Origin: Homalodisca vitripennis
Lineage: Eukaryota > Arthropoda > Insecta > Hemiptera > Cicadellidae
Length of the DNA stretch: 64,000 bases
NCBI RefSeq assembly: GCF_021130785.1
Contig: NW_025776198.1
Coordinates: 372,001 to 436,000, forward strand
Reading direction: 5' to 3'
A program made the translations under genes and the position numbers. Shown here in pieces: positions 10,721 through 23,050 of the stretch. A model generated the notes under the pieces. The model did not search any database, was not told the DNA's origin, and saw only the letters and a list, made by a program, of their open reading frames with translations. Positions within the stretch are counted from its first letter, which is position 1, and the number at the start of each line of letters is the position of its first letter.

Positions 10721-12400
10721 GTTTAACTATCACGTGTTTAGAATAATCAGCGTTATTTATAATCAAATATCTAGAACCCGCGTCTTCGCGCGCCATTTTT
10801 ACAAATACTATTTCCTAAAACTAGTTAGTAAAAGACCTTATGATGTAAAACGTAAGTATACACATACATTCATACACGTTTCTGCTCTAAGTATTGTTTC
10901 TCTTTCTGCAAAGCTTAATCAGCCTAATTTATTTACTCGTAGACCAAGAACCTTGTTTGGGAGCATTCAATAGTCTTTGTATCGTCTAACAGTTATAAAT
11001 ATCTTTTTATGTATATAAATTTTGAATGTAATAGATAAAAATGAACAAAACTTATTAACATAGTATTAATTAGATACAAGGTAGAGGTACATTAAACCGC
11101 ATCTCGCGTAACAGATTTCGCGTTGCCTACTGAGTGATACGCTCTCAATCTACAGGTTTGTTTTCAAAAGTATCCTGCAGAAAGAAAGTAATAACATTCG
11201 TCCAGTCACTTGAGTGTTTGGCTTCTCGAAAACTCAGGCAAATAATATAACATCGGATAAGATCATTTATTTAATATACTCTTATAAAAGAATAAGGCAT
11301 ATAATGTGTTTTACAGAATACCAAACAGTAAAAGTTAAATTTAAAAGGCTTTTTCTTATAATACTTGTAAGTGTTCTAATAGCCTTTACTTTACTTATAT
11401 CAACATAGCTATATAACATTTCTTTGTTAATAATACAACCCAGTTTGTGATGCTGAATGATCTCTCCAGAACTCTGTTAGTTTCATAATTAATCTTATAG
11501 TTGAGTCGTAACAGCAGCAGTAAATGCGTGTGAATAGGTAATAAGTGATTATAAAGAGAGACTTAGACTGCTCTTTGGGTGTATTATAATATAATGTTGT
11601 TATTTGGGTTTCTTTAAAGTGTTGCATACTTTTTGTAAACTTTTTGAACACATTGAGTGTAGACATTTGCCAAAGCAAACTCAAATATCTTACAAAATAG
11701 GACTTGTGGAAGCTTCAACTGTACTAATGTATCCATAGAATATTGACAAATGGTGCCTAATTTATTTTTTGTTTAATTTATATTATCTGGAAATAACGAT
11801 TTACTTTGAACTTTGAAAATCATTGGAAGAAGAAAGATGTAACTGTAGTTGTAAACCTTGTAAAGTTTTGAAAATTAAACATTTTTTACTAAATACATCA
11901 AGAAACACACAGGGAATGCAAAGCATTTTAAGGCGTATGGTTATTTTAAGGCCTCCAGTTACGATCTATGATATTTGACAACTATGGTGGGACAATATAT
12001 AATGTTCTTCTTATTAATTATTGGTTAATTATTTAACATTTTAAAAATCCACGTCCTAAAAAACATGTTTCTAAGCAAATGTAAACAAATTTGTTTAAAT
12101 GAATCATAGTAGATCGGTCCCGATACGTTTTGGGATGAATAAGAAAATTCATGATGTCTGCAATTAGTGTATCAGTATTCAGAGTGAGAGATTATTAAGT
12201 ACTACGTAGAAAAGTACAAGGTGCATAGACAGAAAATAAAGGATACCGACTGATGAAAGTGCAATATTCCGATCTGAGATTGAAAGAAGTAAATACACAG
12301 TGAACCTCGGGATTCAGCTGTATAATACAGCATGTACTCGTATTGTATTGTCAGAGCTGAATACAATGTCTCTAGTGACTGTTCTTGTTTGTTCTGATAA

Positions 12401-12570
12401 CGGATCGTGCTGCAAATTGTAAACAGGACACTATTTAGGGTTTATTCAAATATGATTAGGAACAGTTATTCTATTAAAATCAGTTTAATCACTAAAATGT
12501 ATTTAAGTGGATATAATGGCCTAAAATTAAAAGACAATATTCCCAGGAAAAGCGTCAGTGTCAGGTATCA
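12401..12570. repeat. Single ancestral copy of the 170-bp unit amplified in copy B
   Basis: Seen: GATAACGGATCGTGCTGC at the start and AAAATTCCCAGGAAA-like sequence at the end occur once here, followed by AGCGTCAGTGTCAGG. In copy B the same sequence forms a tandem array (47361-48159). This copy therefore shows the unamplified state. Confidence 0.8.
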
Positions 12571-13715
12571 GTACGTTATAGTTAATTACTATTATGAGCC
12601 ATTAAAGGATACAACTTTTTATTAGTGTACACCCACTACTAGTTCGGTATAACTGGGATGTAGCTGATAACCGACAATAACTGTCAAGTTTACTGATTTG
12701 TTATCTATGAAGTAAATACGAATCATCCAAAATTTATATTATTTAAATTCTTATATATAGATGGTACTAATATAGGAACGGTTCGTTATGGGTTTTTGAT
12801 GCGGAATTCTTTTATTTCTTATAGTTTAATGCTAACGTATATTTAAATCTGTATGAACAACTTAAGTCTGTCTGATTACTTTTTATAATGTTTTTTATGT
12901 CAGGGTCATAAAGTATCACTTTATAAGTGAACATTTGTGAAAAAAATATTTAGGTTGTGATTCAAATTATTAGATTGGTGATCCCTATAGTATATTTTTA
13001 TTCATTTATAGTACAATGTTTATTAGTAAAAAAGGAGTGTTTTAAATTTAAAAAGTATATTTCCTTCTTTTCATTACATATTTTTTATTACAGCTGCTTA
13101 GAAAACCTTTAGAATATTTATATCTCGCAATTTACCGGAAGAATATACAGTACTTAACATTTCTAGTAATAGAATTATAAAATGTGTTTTCTATTATTGC
13201 CAACATGGCCTATTTGGTTTTAGCTGAAGTGTTATGAATCAAATCTCCTATTTGGAAAATAATTAACTTTCTAGTATGTATTCTTATTATATCTAATAAA
13301 TATTTTACAGCAAAAATTGTAACCCTCTATATGCCCAAGTTAAACTCAAAAGATAAATTATCCAAGTAAAATAGTGTTTTACGTCAATAAAAGAAAAAAC
13401 TATAATCCTAGAACTTTCAGACTAAATGATGAGATAAACTGTACAGTTAAGGCCAATGTTTTATTCACATGCTATAACACTGCACATCTGGGATGAATTA
13501 TATTTCCTCGCCCTCTTGAGACTGTAAAGAGGATATTTACTATGTGAAAACCAAATTTATAAACAATTTTAAAGCGCATAACCATCAAAAAATGTCAATA
13601 ATTCCAGTTAGCTCAACAAAAAAGAACACACGATACTTGCACTTTCCTAATATACGGGGGCCTACGATTGAATTTTAACAGCATAGGTCTACGTTTCGTT
13701 AATTACCTCACGACC

Positions 13716-13736
13716 AATTACAGATATATTACTACG
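13716..13736. other. Empty target site of the copy-B LINE
   Basis: Seen: ATTACAGATATATTACTACG is continuous here. In copy B the same sequence is split after ACAGATATA by 2055 bp of LINE and resumes as ATATATTACTACG. This is the pre-insertion allele, so the LINE jumped after the A/B duplication. Confidence 0.85.
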
Positions 13737-14526
13737 TACGTTTACGGCACGTTCCAAATACCTGTCAAGCTGTGATGTTTCAAATTAAAAAGGTTTGAAT
13801 ATTTTGCATCGAAACATGTACCACGAGGAGCACATGATATTTTAGCGTGTATCCTTAGGTAAATGTTTCTATCAAAAAGTAGCAAATATACATTCACTTA
13901 AATAAGTTGATAATCGATTTAACAAAGCATGAATGAGCCACGCAACGTGTCACGTTTAGATTCACTGAGGCTGCATGCAAAATGGTATGTCTATAGCTAC
14001 TTTTATTACTACCATCTCATGTTGAAGTATCATATGATTCAAGTCAGTTTGTTTATAGGTTTATGTGTTGTGTGGTTGCAATTAGGGCTATCGAAAAGAA
14101 TAATGTAAAAATGTTTAGTAACGATCGGTGAATCACACAGAGAGACATTCATCATCCTCAAAATTGAAGTTGGTTATATAGAAATGAAGATCATTAAAAC
14201 TTTCTAATCTTTGGGTGTATTCGTTTTTGAAATCATATCCACATTTAACTGGTTTATTATTCACTTTCGAAAAGAAGGAAAGAAACCTCTTGTTGGACAT
14301 AGCCCTAAAGCGACCTTCACGTTTGCCACAGGAGTGACAAGATGGCTGAGCATGGTAGTAGGGGCCTTCTCCCGTTATGATCGCATGAGGATGAATACAG
14401 GTCCCACTATATCTTAAACGTCATATTGGAAGAAGGGGAAACCAGCTTTCATGCTTATATAGTCAAAATGGACAGGATAGTTTTAACTCTATCCCAGGAT
14501 AGCAGCAGACTAACACTTAATTAACC

Positions 14527-14556
14527 TTACCAACTCCAAAAACTTGGGGTTGGTAA
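14527..14556. repeat. Short conserved hairpin
   Basis: TTACCAACTCCA and TGGGGTTGGTAA form a 12-bp stem with one mismatch around a 6-base loop. It is present unchanged in copy B near 52185. There is no context to assign a function. Confidence 0.5.
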
Positions 14557-15147
14557 TCCGTCGCAGTATACCAGATCTACTAATTCACCATTCCACCCCC
14601 ATATAATGATATTTTCGGTTATTGATGTGCCAGTAATGCACATATATACGCTTGATAAAATATATTTAATATTTAAGTTTTGCTGTACCCAGTGAAGGTT
14701 CAACTTAAAAGTATAAACCTGCCAGATGTGACCCTTTTTCTCCTAGGGCATTTCACTGTTGCGGTTTGGTCGATTGTAGACAAATTTTCAGATACAACTT
14801 TGTAGACAATGCAAAATGAACTGCTGCTACTCCGTATGAAATTCAACTTTACACATTTAGAAACATTCATACACTTTAATGTTATCTGTGTGTTGTTTTA
14901 TAAATAAGTACTGAATAAATTATTTATATACAATAGCGCTTGACTGAAAACAAAGTTTTTGTGAAGGGCAATTACAACATGCAAATTTGAGTTGTGGAGT
15001 TAATTATCTGTCTTTCTGTTCAGTATAAGTGATGATTCAATTGGACAGTTCCATAAATTAAAACTTTTTAATTAAAAGTAAATTGAAATGAACAACTGCA
15101 AGGCGTTGGAGAGCTAACAAATGAATTTCTCACGACGTCTGTGATGC

Positions 15148-17350
15148 GATTTTGTCAGCGGAAGCTCTACGCTGTCCGATGACAACTTGTTTACTGTAGA
15201 AGCTTACATGTGAGTCCTCTCTCTCGTATTGAGCCTTCCATTGTTTTTCCTTGGACAGGAAATCATTTATTACCTTACCAACGCACTAATATAGGATTTT
15301 GTCAGCAGAAGCTCTACGCAGTCCGATGACAACTTGTTTACTGTAGATGCTTACATGTGAGTCCTCTCTCTCGTATTGAGCCTTCCATTGTTTTTCCTTG
15401 GACAGGAAATCATTTATTACCTTACCAACGCACTAATATAGGATTTTGTCAGCAGAAGCTCTACGCAGTCCGATGACAACTTGTTTACTGTAGATGCTTA
15501 CATGTGAGTCCTCTCTCTCGTATTGAGCCTTCCATTGTTTTTCCTTGGACAGGAAATCATTTATTACCTTACCAACGCACTAATATAGGATTTTGTCAGC
15601 AGAAGCTCTACGCAGTCCAGTGACAACTTGTTTACTGTAGAAGCTTACATCCGAGTCCTCTCTCTCGTATTGAGCCTTCCATTGTTTTTCCTTGGACAGG
15701 AAATCATTTATTACCTTACCAACGCACTAATATAGGATTTTGTCAGCAGAAGCTCTACGCAGTCCAGTGACAACTTGTTTACTGTAGAAGCTTACATCCG
15801 AGTCCTCTCTCTCGTATTGAGCCTTCCATTGTTTTTTCCTTGGACAGGAAATCATTTATTACCTTACCAACGCACTAATATAGGATTTTGTCAGCAGAAG
15901 CTCTACGCAGTCCGATGACAACTTGTTTACTGTAGAGGCTTACATGTGAGTCCTCTCTCTCGTATTGAGCCTTCCATTGTTTTTCCTTGGACAGGAAATC
16001 ATTTATTACCTTACCAACGCACTAATATAGGATTTTGTCAGCAGAAGCTCTACGCAGTCCGATGACAACTTGTTTACTGTAGATGCTTACATGTGAGTCC
16101 TCTCTCTCGTATTGAGCCTTCCATTGTTTTTCCTTGGACAGGAAATCATTTATTACCTTACCAACGCACTAATATAGGATTTTGTCAGCAGAAGCTCTAC
16201 GCAGTCCAGTGACAACTTGTTTACTGTAGATGCTTACATGTGAGTCCTCTCTCTCGTATTGAGCCTTCCATTGTTTTTCCTTGGACAGGAAATCATTTAT
16301 TACCTTACCAACGCACTAATATAGGATTTTGTCAGCAGAAGCTCTACGCAGTCCGATGACAACTTGTTTACTGTAGATGCTTACATCCGAGTCCTCTCTC
16401 TCGTATTGAGCCTTCCATTGTTTTTCCTTGGACAGGAAATCATTTATTACCTTACCAACGCACTAATATAGGATTTTGTCAGCAGAAGCTCTACGCAGTC
16501 CAGTGACAACTTGTTTACTGTAGAAGCTTACATCCGAGTCCTCTCTCTCGTATTGAGCCTTCCATTGTTTTTCCTTGGACAGGAAATCATTTATTACCTT
16601 ACCAACGCACTAATATAGGATTTTGTCAGCAGAAGCTCTACGCAGTCCGATGACAACTTGTTTACTGTAGATGCTTACATGTGAGTCCTCTCTCTCGTAT
16701 TGAGCCTTCCATTGTTTTTCCTTGGACAGGAAATCATTTATTACCTACCAACGCACTAATATAGGATTTTGTCAGCAGAAGCTCTACGCAGTCCAGTGAC
16801 AACTTGTTTACTGTAGAAGCTTACATCCGAGTCCTCTCTCTCGTATTGAGCCTTCCATTGTTTTTCCTTGGACAGGAAATCATTTATTACCTTACCAACG
16901 CACTAATATAGGATTTTGTCAGCAGAAGCTCTACGCAGTCCGATGACAACTTGTTTACTGTAGAAGCTTACATGTGAGTCCTCTCTCTCGTATTGAGCCT
17001 TCCATTGTTTTCTCTTGGACAGGAAATCATTTATTACCTTACCAACGCACTAATATAGGATTTTGTCAGCAGAAGCTCTACGCAGTCCGATGACAACTTG
17101 TTTACTGTAGATGCTTACATGTGAGTCCTCTCTCTCGTATTGAGCCTTCCATTGTTTTTCCTTGGACAGGAAATCATTTATTACCTTACCAACGCACTAA
17201 TATAGGATTTTGTCAGCAGAAGCTCTACGCAGTCCAGTGACAACTTGTTTACTGTAGATGCTTACATGTGAATTCTCTCTCTCCTATTGAGCCTTCCATT
17301 ATTTTCTCATGGTCAGAAAATAATTTATTACCTTACCAACGCACTACTAT
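15148..17350. repeat. 147-bp satellite array, 15 units
   Basis: Seen: units start (GATTTTGTCAGC) at 15148, 15295, 15442, 15589, 15736, 15884, 16031, 16178, 16325, 16472, 16619, 16765, 16912, 17059 and 17206. Twelve spacings are exactly 147, one is 148 (an extra T in a T run) and one 146 (a lost T). The units are almost identical except at three linked variant sites (CCGATGAC/CCAGTGAC, TAGAAG/TAGATG/TAGAGG, ACATGTGAG/ACATCCGAG). The first and last units carry edge-specific changes shared with the two units of copy B. There is no spacer and no coding frame. Inference: the array grew from a two-unit ancestor after the segmental duplication and is kept uniform by exchange. Confidence 0.95.
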
Positions 17351-18704
17351 GTTATACGAGTATTACTTTTCCAAAGTCAAAAGATACGTAGTTCACTTAT
17401 AACTAATACATGAATTCATTACATTAGCTACGCAACAATATTGCCTTGAAAGTATTAGCTGATGTTGCCATAAATCACATTTTTACTATAATGCCATTGC
17501 TTTGTAAACACATAAAGGTCCAAAATTTTAATTGCACATTAGTATGCATAATAAATACGTCACAATTAAAAACCACTTTTTTCAATTATGTGAAGTTTAA
17601 TAAAAGAGATATATTTATGTTATTTTTGTATTCAAACATTAAATAGGTTTCTGCATAATCTAGAGTGAAAATATAAATAAATATATTACTTTCTGTACTG
17701 TGCATTGTTAAGTTACGTATCAAGGTCCGACACAAAACATAATCGATATATGCAAGTACAGTTAATGAATATGCATGAAAGTACTTTTTTGGATAAATCG
17801 ATTAATTGGGTAGCATAAAAAATTTAAATAAATTTGACATTTAAATACAAATTAAAATAACTTTGCTTCAAATTAAGCTATCGGTATTTACTAAAAATAA
17901 TAAACCATGTAGTTATGTAAGCAGTTGCACAGATTACTTATATTATTATCTTATTTTTAGTAAAGCCTATCTACAACTAGTGGGCTGGAAACATTTCATT
18001 TCTATCTGTCTGTATATCTGTGTGCCTGTTCAACACAATATTAAAAAAAAAATATAATTGTAAAGGAAGTTTAATTTCTATGTTAGGAACACTAAGTTCG
18101 ATGATTGTGTATTTCTCCATGACATTAGGCTGGGCATCGGAGAATATTTTCACATTGGTCTTATGGGTAACCATAAAGGCAATTAAAAAATAGCATAATA
18201 AACCCATTCACACAAATTCACACACCCATAATAGATTAATAATTTGAGATATTAACACATGTAGTCAAATTATCCTAACACATAATATCATTTACGTATT
18301 TAAACAGTAATATGAAAGAAAATTTAATTTAAAAGATTTTGCATGTATCATATTGTAGATATTTTTTTTCTTTTTTGCGGGATACAGTTTATTGGGAGAC
18401 TTTAAATGTTGCAGGAAGATTTCTTTCTAATTGAACAAGTTTTTTGATAGAACTCATAATGTTGCATTTCCGAATATGTTTATACAGGACTTTTGGGTAA
18501 CTATGATAGAAAAAGGAAAATATTAAAAAATAAACATGTTGAGTACAACAATGTGATATTTTAACATGTTAAATGTAAAAGTGTGTAGATTATTTATAAT
18601 AAAATAAAACAACACTAAATAGATATTAGCTATAATATATCCTACCTGGTATATAATAGGATTTTGGTAGTTAAAAGTAGAGTCAACATTCAAAGTTTCA
18701 GTGA

Positions 18705-19165
18705 CCAGAATGTTGAGAGTTTCGAGTGATTAAAGCGTATGAAGTGTTGGTTTAGGATAAGTACACTAATAACGCCACCGCTTTCTAAAACTATTTCCGA
18801 ATTAGAAGGGCGTCATTCAGTGAATGAATACAAGACAGTTTCGTGTGAATACAGCGTATAATAAGTGAGGGAGGATAAGTATACTAATATTGCCGCCGCT
18901 TCTTTAACAAAGTAAAACATTTTCTCATTAAGAATAATACGTTTTAATGAAAAGAAAACATTTTTAAGACTACAGCGTATCAAAAGTAAGTAAGTATAAC
19001 CGCAACAATATTACCTCAGTTTATTCAACCAAGTCAGGCGGTGTTTTACTAAGAATACTATTATTTAATGAATGAATACGCAACAGTTTTGTGTCATGAC
19101 AGCGTACGATAAGTAAGTGAGGATAGGTGAACTAATATTTTCTCCGCTTGCTTAACCACTCTTTT
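18705..19165. repeat. Decayed ~120-bp tandem repeat, four units
   Basis: Seen: AGCGTAT or AGCGTAC anchors lie at 18734, 18853, 18974 and 19101 (spacings 119, 121, 127). Around them recur GTTTCGTGTGAATAC, GTGAGGATAAGTATACTAAT, CGCCGCTT and AAGAATACTATTATTTAATGAA in diverged form. The same array, also four units, is in copy B (about 54430-54880), so it predates the segmental duplication. Confidence 0.75.
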
Positions 19166-21377
19166 AAAAACTTTTAAATATCCTCTGTGAAAATCTTTTC
19201 TTAGCAATGCTAATAAGACCTTATGTTTTATCGAATATGCGTTCTTATTGATGCTACTGAAACGAAAGCGTCTTCGCTAGTGACAATGTAGGTACGAATA
19301 TGACATAATCTACAGAGCTCCTGTTTACATTATAAAATAATTTTGTATTATAATATAAAGCTTATATGGATTATTGTTAGAAGTACATTGTCTTGAAAGT
19401 CACTAATCATATCCAACTTGAAATCTTGTCTCTTGCCACACAGAGATATTCGTATAAGGATTTATAATATATAGATAACATACATGCAGTATTATGTATA
19501 GTTAACATATATTTATTACTAATAGTTTTATTGTATGGGAAGTGATATAGACTGTAGGTCTTCATTAAGATGGTAAAAATGGATAAAATATTAGTAGTTA
19601 ACTGATAGACAAGAAAGTGAGTTAAAAGAAACCTGTTAAAATTCATACATAAATCAATGTTCCAGCTAGTAAAACGTCCTTTAACATTTAGCTTGTTATA
19701 AAAATAGCATTGCATGTGAGCTAAAATATTAATTTATTTTATAAAGAAACGAACATGATACATTAATTAAATTATTTCATTGATAATTAATTACTTAACA
19801 CACTCATATGATAAAAAAGTGTCCTAGTAGTTACGCATTTTCGCGATTCAAACACATTCAAGTTTACAAAATGACTTTATTTGATTAAGATTAAACAAAA
19901 TAAATAATTGTTTAAAGTAATTAGACCTAAAATGAAAATATTGATGAATTATAAATTGTTACGATTTATTTTTATTTATTCATTTAGTGTTATAATTATA
20001 ACATAATTTATTGTTATAATTCCTGTGTTATGATAACAAAACTACAATTATCTTTATGCCCTGAAATAAATGAAAATTTAATACAGTTAAGTAAATTGAA
20101 ATGTTACGTGCAGCAGCGATTACACGTTTAATATCAAACAGGGAATTGGTTTCCTTCTGAATAAAAGGCAACCAGAAGGCTGAAGATTCTGAAAATATCA
20201 TTTGCTCACACAGCAGTGTCAGCACCTTGGCTTTTAAGCTTACCAATACAGCCTTATTACTTTATATTGCCGCGACTCTTCTGAATAGTTGTATATCTAC
20301 GCAACATTACTTAGCCTATTGCTAAACATATTCTGTAATTCTCACATATTTTAATACACAGCATATGTGACAAAATGATAAGACGTGTTTGACTTTAATT
20401 TGAAGTAAAATTAATGTTCCAAAAGATAAAATATTTTCAGTTTAGTGTAAATATACAATAAGCTAAGAATAGATTGAAAATTGGTTAAACGTATTCCGAA
20501 TGAATAAACAAAATACAAATTGTAATTAGATGCTACTGTTAAAACAATTTACTTGTCACTATTATACAGCTACGTTTATAGTATACAGCCGTTAAAATTA
20601 CTTTAAGATTGAGCTAGAGTTTATAAATATAATGTAAATGCATAATAAAAACAGTAATTTGTGGAAGCTTTACTCTAAATATTGCATTACATTTTTGCAA
20701 GTACAATTTATGTTTTAGTAATAATTCCAAAGTATTGTATATAGGATTGTGAATTCCAAATTACTGGTCCAAGTAAAACGTGATTAGGATTATTGCAAGT
20801 CTGCCTAATAGAACACATGTAAACATGGTTTTATTAGGCTCCTGATAATGGCAGTTTCCTTCACTATTTGTATACCATAACCTTATAATTATTATGAACG
20901 ACCTAGATAACTTTGAGATCACGAATGGTAATATCAGTATTGTGCAAGAGATAGGCTACATCTCATTACTAGCTATATTATATACTGGTTAAAACATACA
21001 GAATTCCTTTTGTCATTAAACCAACTTCCACAAAAACATTGGGCTACTACAGAAATATATATTAAAAACTTAAATGAGTCATTTGATCATTAAAAGGAAC
21101 CATATTATAATGTTAGTGAGTATATGGAATCTGAATAGATATAGAATCAATGAACATATTTTAGGGTCTGTGATTCTTAATGTTTATATTCTTTTCTATT
21201 CTTACTGTACATTTTCATGATAAATGTGTTAAAAAGTTAGTGTATAATGCACTTTTATTTGTATGTATTAGACTCTCTTTATTACCGGTCAGGTGTATTG
21301 GGAATTATATATTATATTGTGTAAAAATATATTTATTGTCACTTCCAATGTGTTTGTTAAATTTTTTATGTAAAAGT

Positions 21378-22015
21378 TATTATAAATAAATAATTAATAT
21401 ATTCAATGCCTTTATTGGTTAAGCGTTCCTGAGTACATAACTGTTTTCCGACTGTTGCGTCAATTATATGTGTAATAACAATAACAATAACATACAACAA
21501 CACACAAACTATGAGAAGATTTAAAAAAAACCGTTAGAATGTTGTGATTTAAACATTTTCAAGTCAAGTCACATATATAAACAGAACAAAAATGTTGTAG
21601 CTTAAATATACAAAATGTATAAAACATACAAAATAATAAAAAAACGTCCCTACTACATATACAATTTCCTTAGTGACATTTAAGTTGCTGCCACATTTCC
21701 TTTTTTGAAAATGATTACGGTATAAATTTTTATGGTGTCAGGGAGGACGTCATGTGTGGTTGGGCCAAAGTAGCTGAAAATTTTATTCTTCTCCCTTCCT
21801 GAAACCCTAATTGTGGAAAGTTAAGTCTTCGTTTTTGACGGGTGCTCCTTTGAGTGATCTCTTCCCGCCTCTGCAGTTTGAGTCCAAAATACCGAAGCTC
21901 TTCATGATAATAGCACTTTTTAAGTCATGCAGTTTGTCAGGACTCTGCATACGTGTTTATCAGTCTGATGGGAAACCGATAAATTTACAGAATAAATACA
22001 TACCTATCTAACACA
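21378..22015 (-). pseudogene. CR1/L2-like LINE 3'-end relic (copy A)
   Basis: Seen on the minus strand: a frame ending at 21680 reads KIFSYFGPTTHDVLPDTIK and then a FKKGN segment. This matches the C-terminal SFSYFGPKLYNDLPQSLK segment of the intact LINE at 49411-51213. Upstream (to about 22015), frameshifted pieces such as EELRYFG and ITQRSTRQKRR fit the preceding part of such a C-terminus. About 280 bp beyond the stop, AATAAAGGCATTG (minus strand, near 21407) is followed by a TTATTTATTTAT-like run, as at the tail of the intact element. Inference: a severely 5'-truncated, frameshifted old insertion, shared with copy B and so older than the duplication. Confidence 0.65.
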
Positions 22016-22990
22016 GAACAATCGCATAAAAATTTTAACCAAATGTAGTTCAAATTGTATAATACTACTGAATGGTATGCTTTCATGACGATCCATTGAG
22101 GGACATGTACAATCATCGAACTAGAAATGAAGTTCCTGAAATATTTAAAGTTTAGAGATGAAGTATTTCTGGAGATATATTGCTGAGAGTTAGAGGAATG
22201 CGGGCGTAAGAGGAGGAAAATGTATACATAAAATATGACTAGCTATACAAGTAAATACACGGAAAGCATTAAACCGAGGTAGATGAAGGTGCTTGAAGAA
22301 ATTAACAGCAGAGAATGATGCTTAGTGTAGTATAAAAAACTGTTTAAAATGTAGCATTTGCGTTATATTAGGGTCTACTATTCAAACTATCGCTACACCT
22401 CATACACGTAGGTATGCTGGTAGTCTATATTTTCAGTAGGGTCGTTAGCCTGTGAGGACATTTTGTTGCTATGATAGTGCATCTGATTGTGTTCTTGCGG
22501 TTTCAGTAACCGTAATCTTGGGATTTCACATTGTATGTAAATTGTAGCAATTTATTATCATGCAGGAATTTAATTACTTGCCGTTATAGAGTAATTAATT
22601 TGTTATTAACATTAATTGAATTTGTATACATGGCAATACCTTAATTTAGTTTCAATAAATATTGAATCATAAAAATTACTTGTCAGGGCTGATGAAGTAC
22701 TTTTCCTGATCCAATATTTATTGAAATGAATTTATTAATAAGATATTTTACTTACAAAATATGACTTACTTGGCCAGGCGTACTGCTAAGAAGCTGTCTC
22801 TGACACAACATTGTTATAAACGGCTTAGCAGTGGAATAGAACCTGAAAACTAAAACTTAGATTTTCCCTAATGAAAACATTTAGCATTTTAATTCAAATT
22901 AATCCCAAAATGTGTTGCTAAGCATTAATTTTCAGAATGGCTGGAATAATTTCTCTTTTATTTTTTAATTTTCTAAAATATTTATTGAAA

Positions 22991-23050
22991 TCCAAAAACA
23001 GTTAATACAAAGTGAAAGATAAAAAATCTTTCACTTTGTATTATTTTGGA
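22991..23050. repeat. Conserved 60-nt hairpin with perfect 17-bp stem
   Basis: AATACAAAGTGAAAGAT (23004-23020) pairs perfectly with 23026-23042 around a 5-base A loop. After a bulge, TCCAAAA (22991-22997) pairs with TTTTGGA (23044-23050). It is identical in copy B (58714-58773). It could be an inverted-repeat scar, a small MITE remnant or a structured RNA. The short loop and interrupted lower stem argue against a standard microRNA precursor. Confidence 0.7.

Noticed and set aside
14211..14417. Plus-strand frame of 68 codons
   Set aside because: In copy B the same region has different stops and frameshifting indels; no family recognised.
15148..17350. CRISPR-like regular array
   Set aside because: Units are contiguous with no unique spacers, 147 bp long and in eukaryotic DNA; it is a satellite.
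22430..22500. Minus-strand 22-codon frame starting MSSQANDPTEN, identical in A and B
   Set aside because: The surrounding DNA is equally conserved between the copies, so identity says nothing about coding. Too short to support.
22991..23050. microRNA precursor
   Set aside because: The loop is only 5 bases and the lower stem is broken by a 6/1 bulge; it does not look like a usual precursor without small-RNA data.
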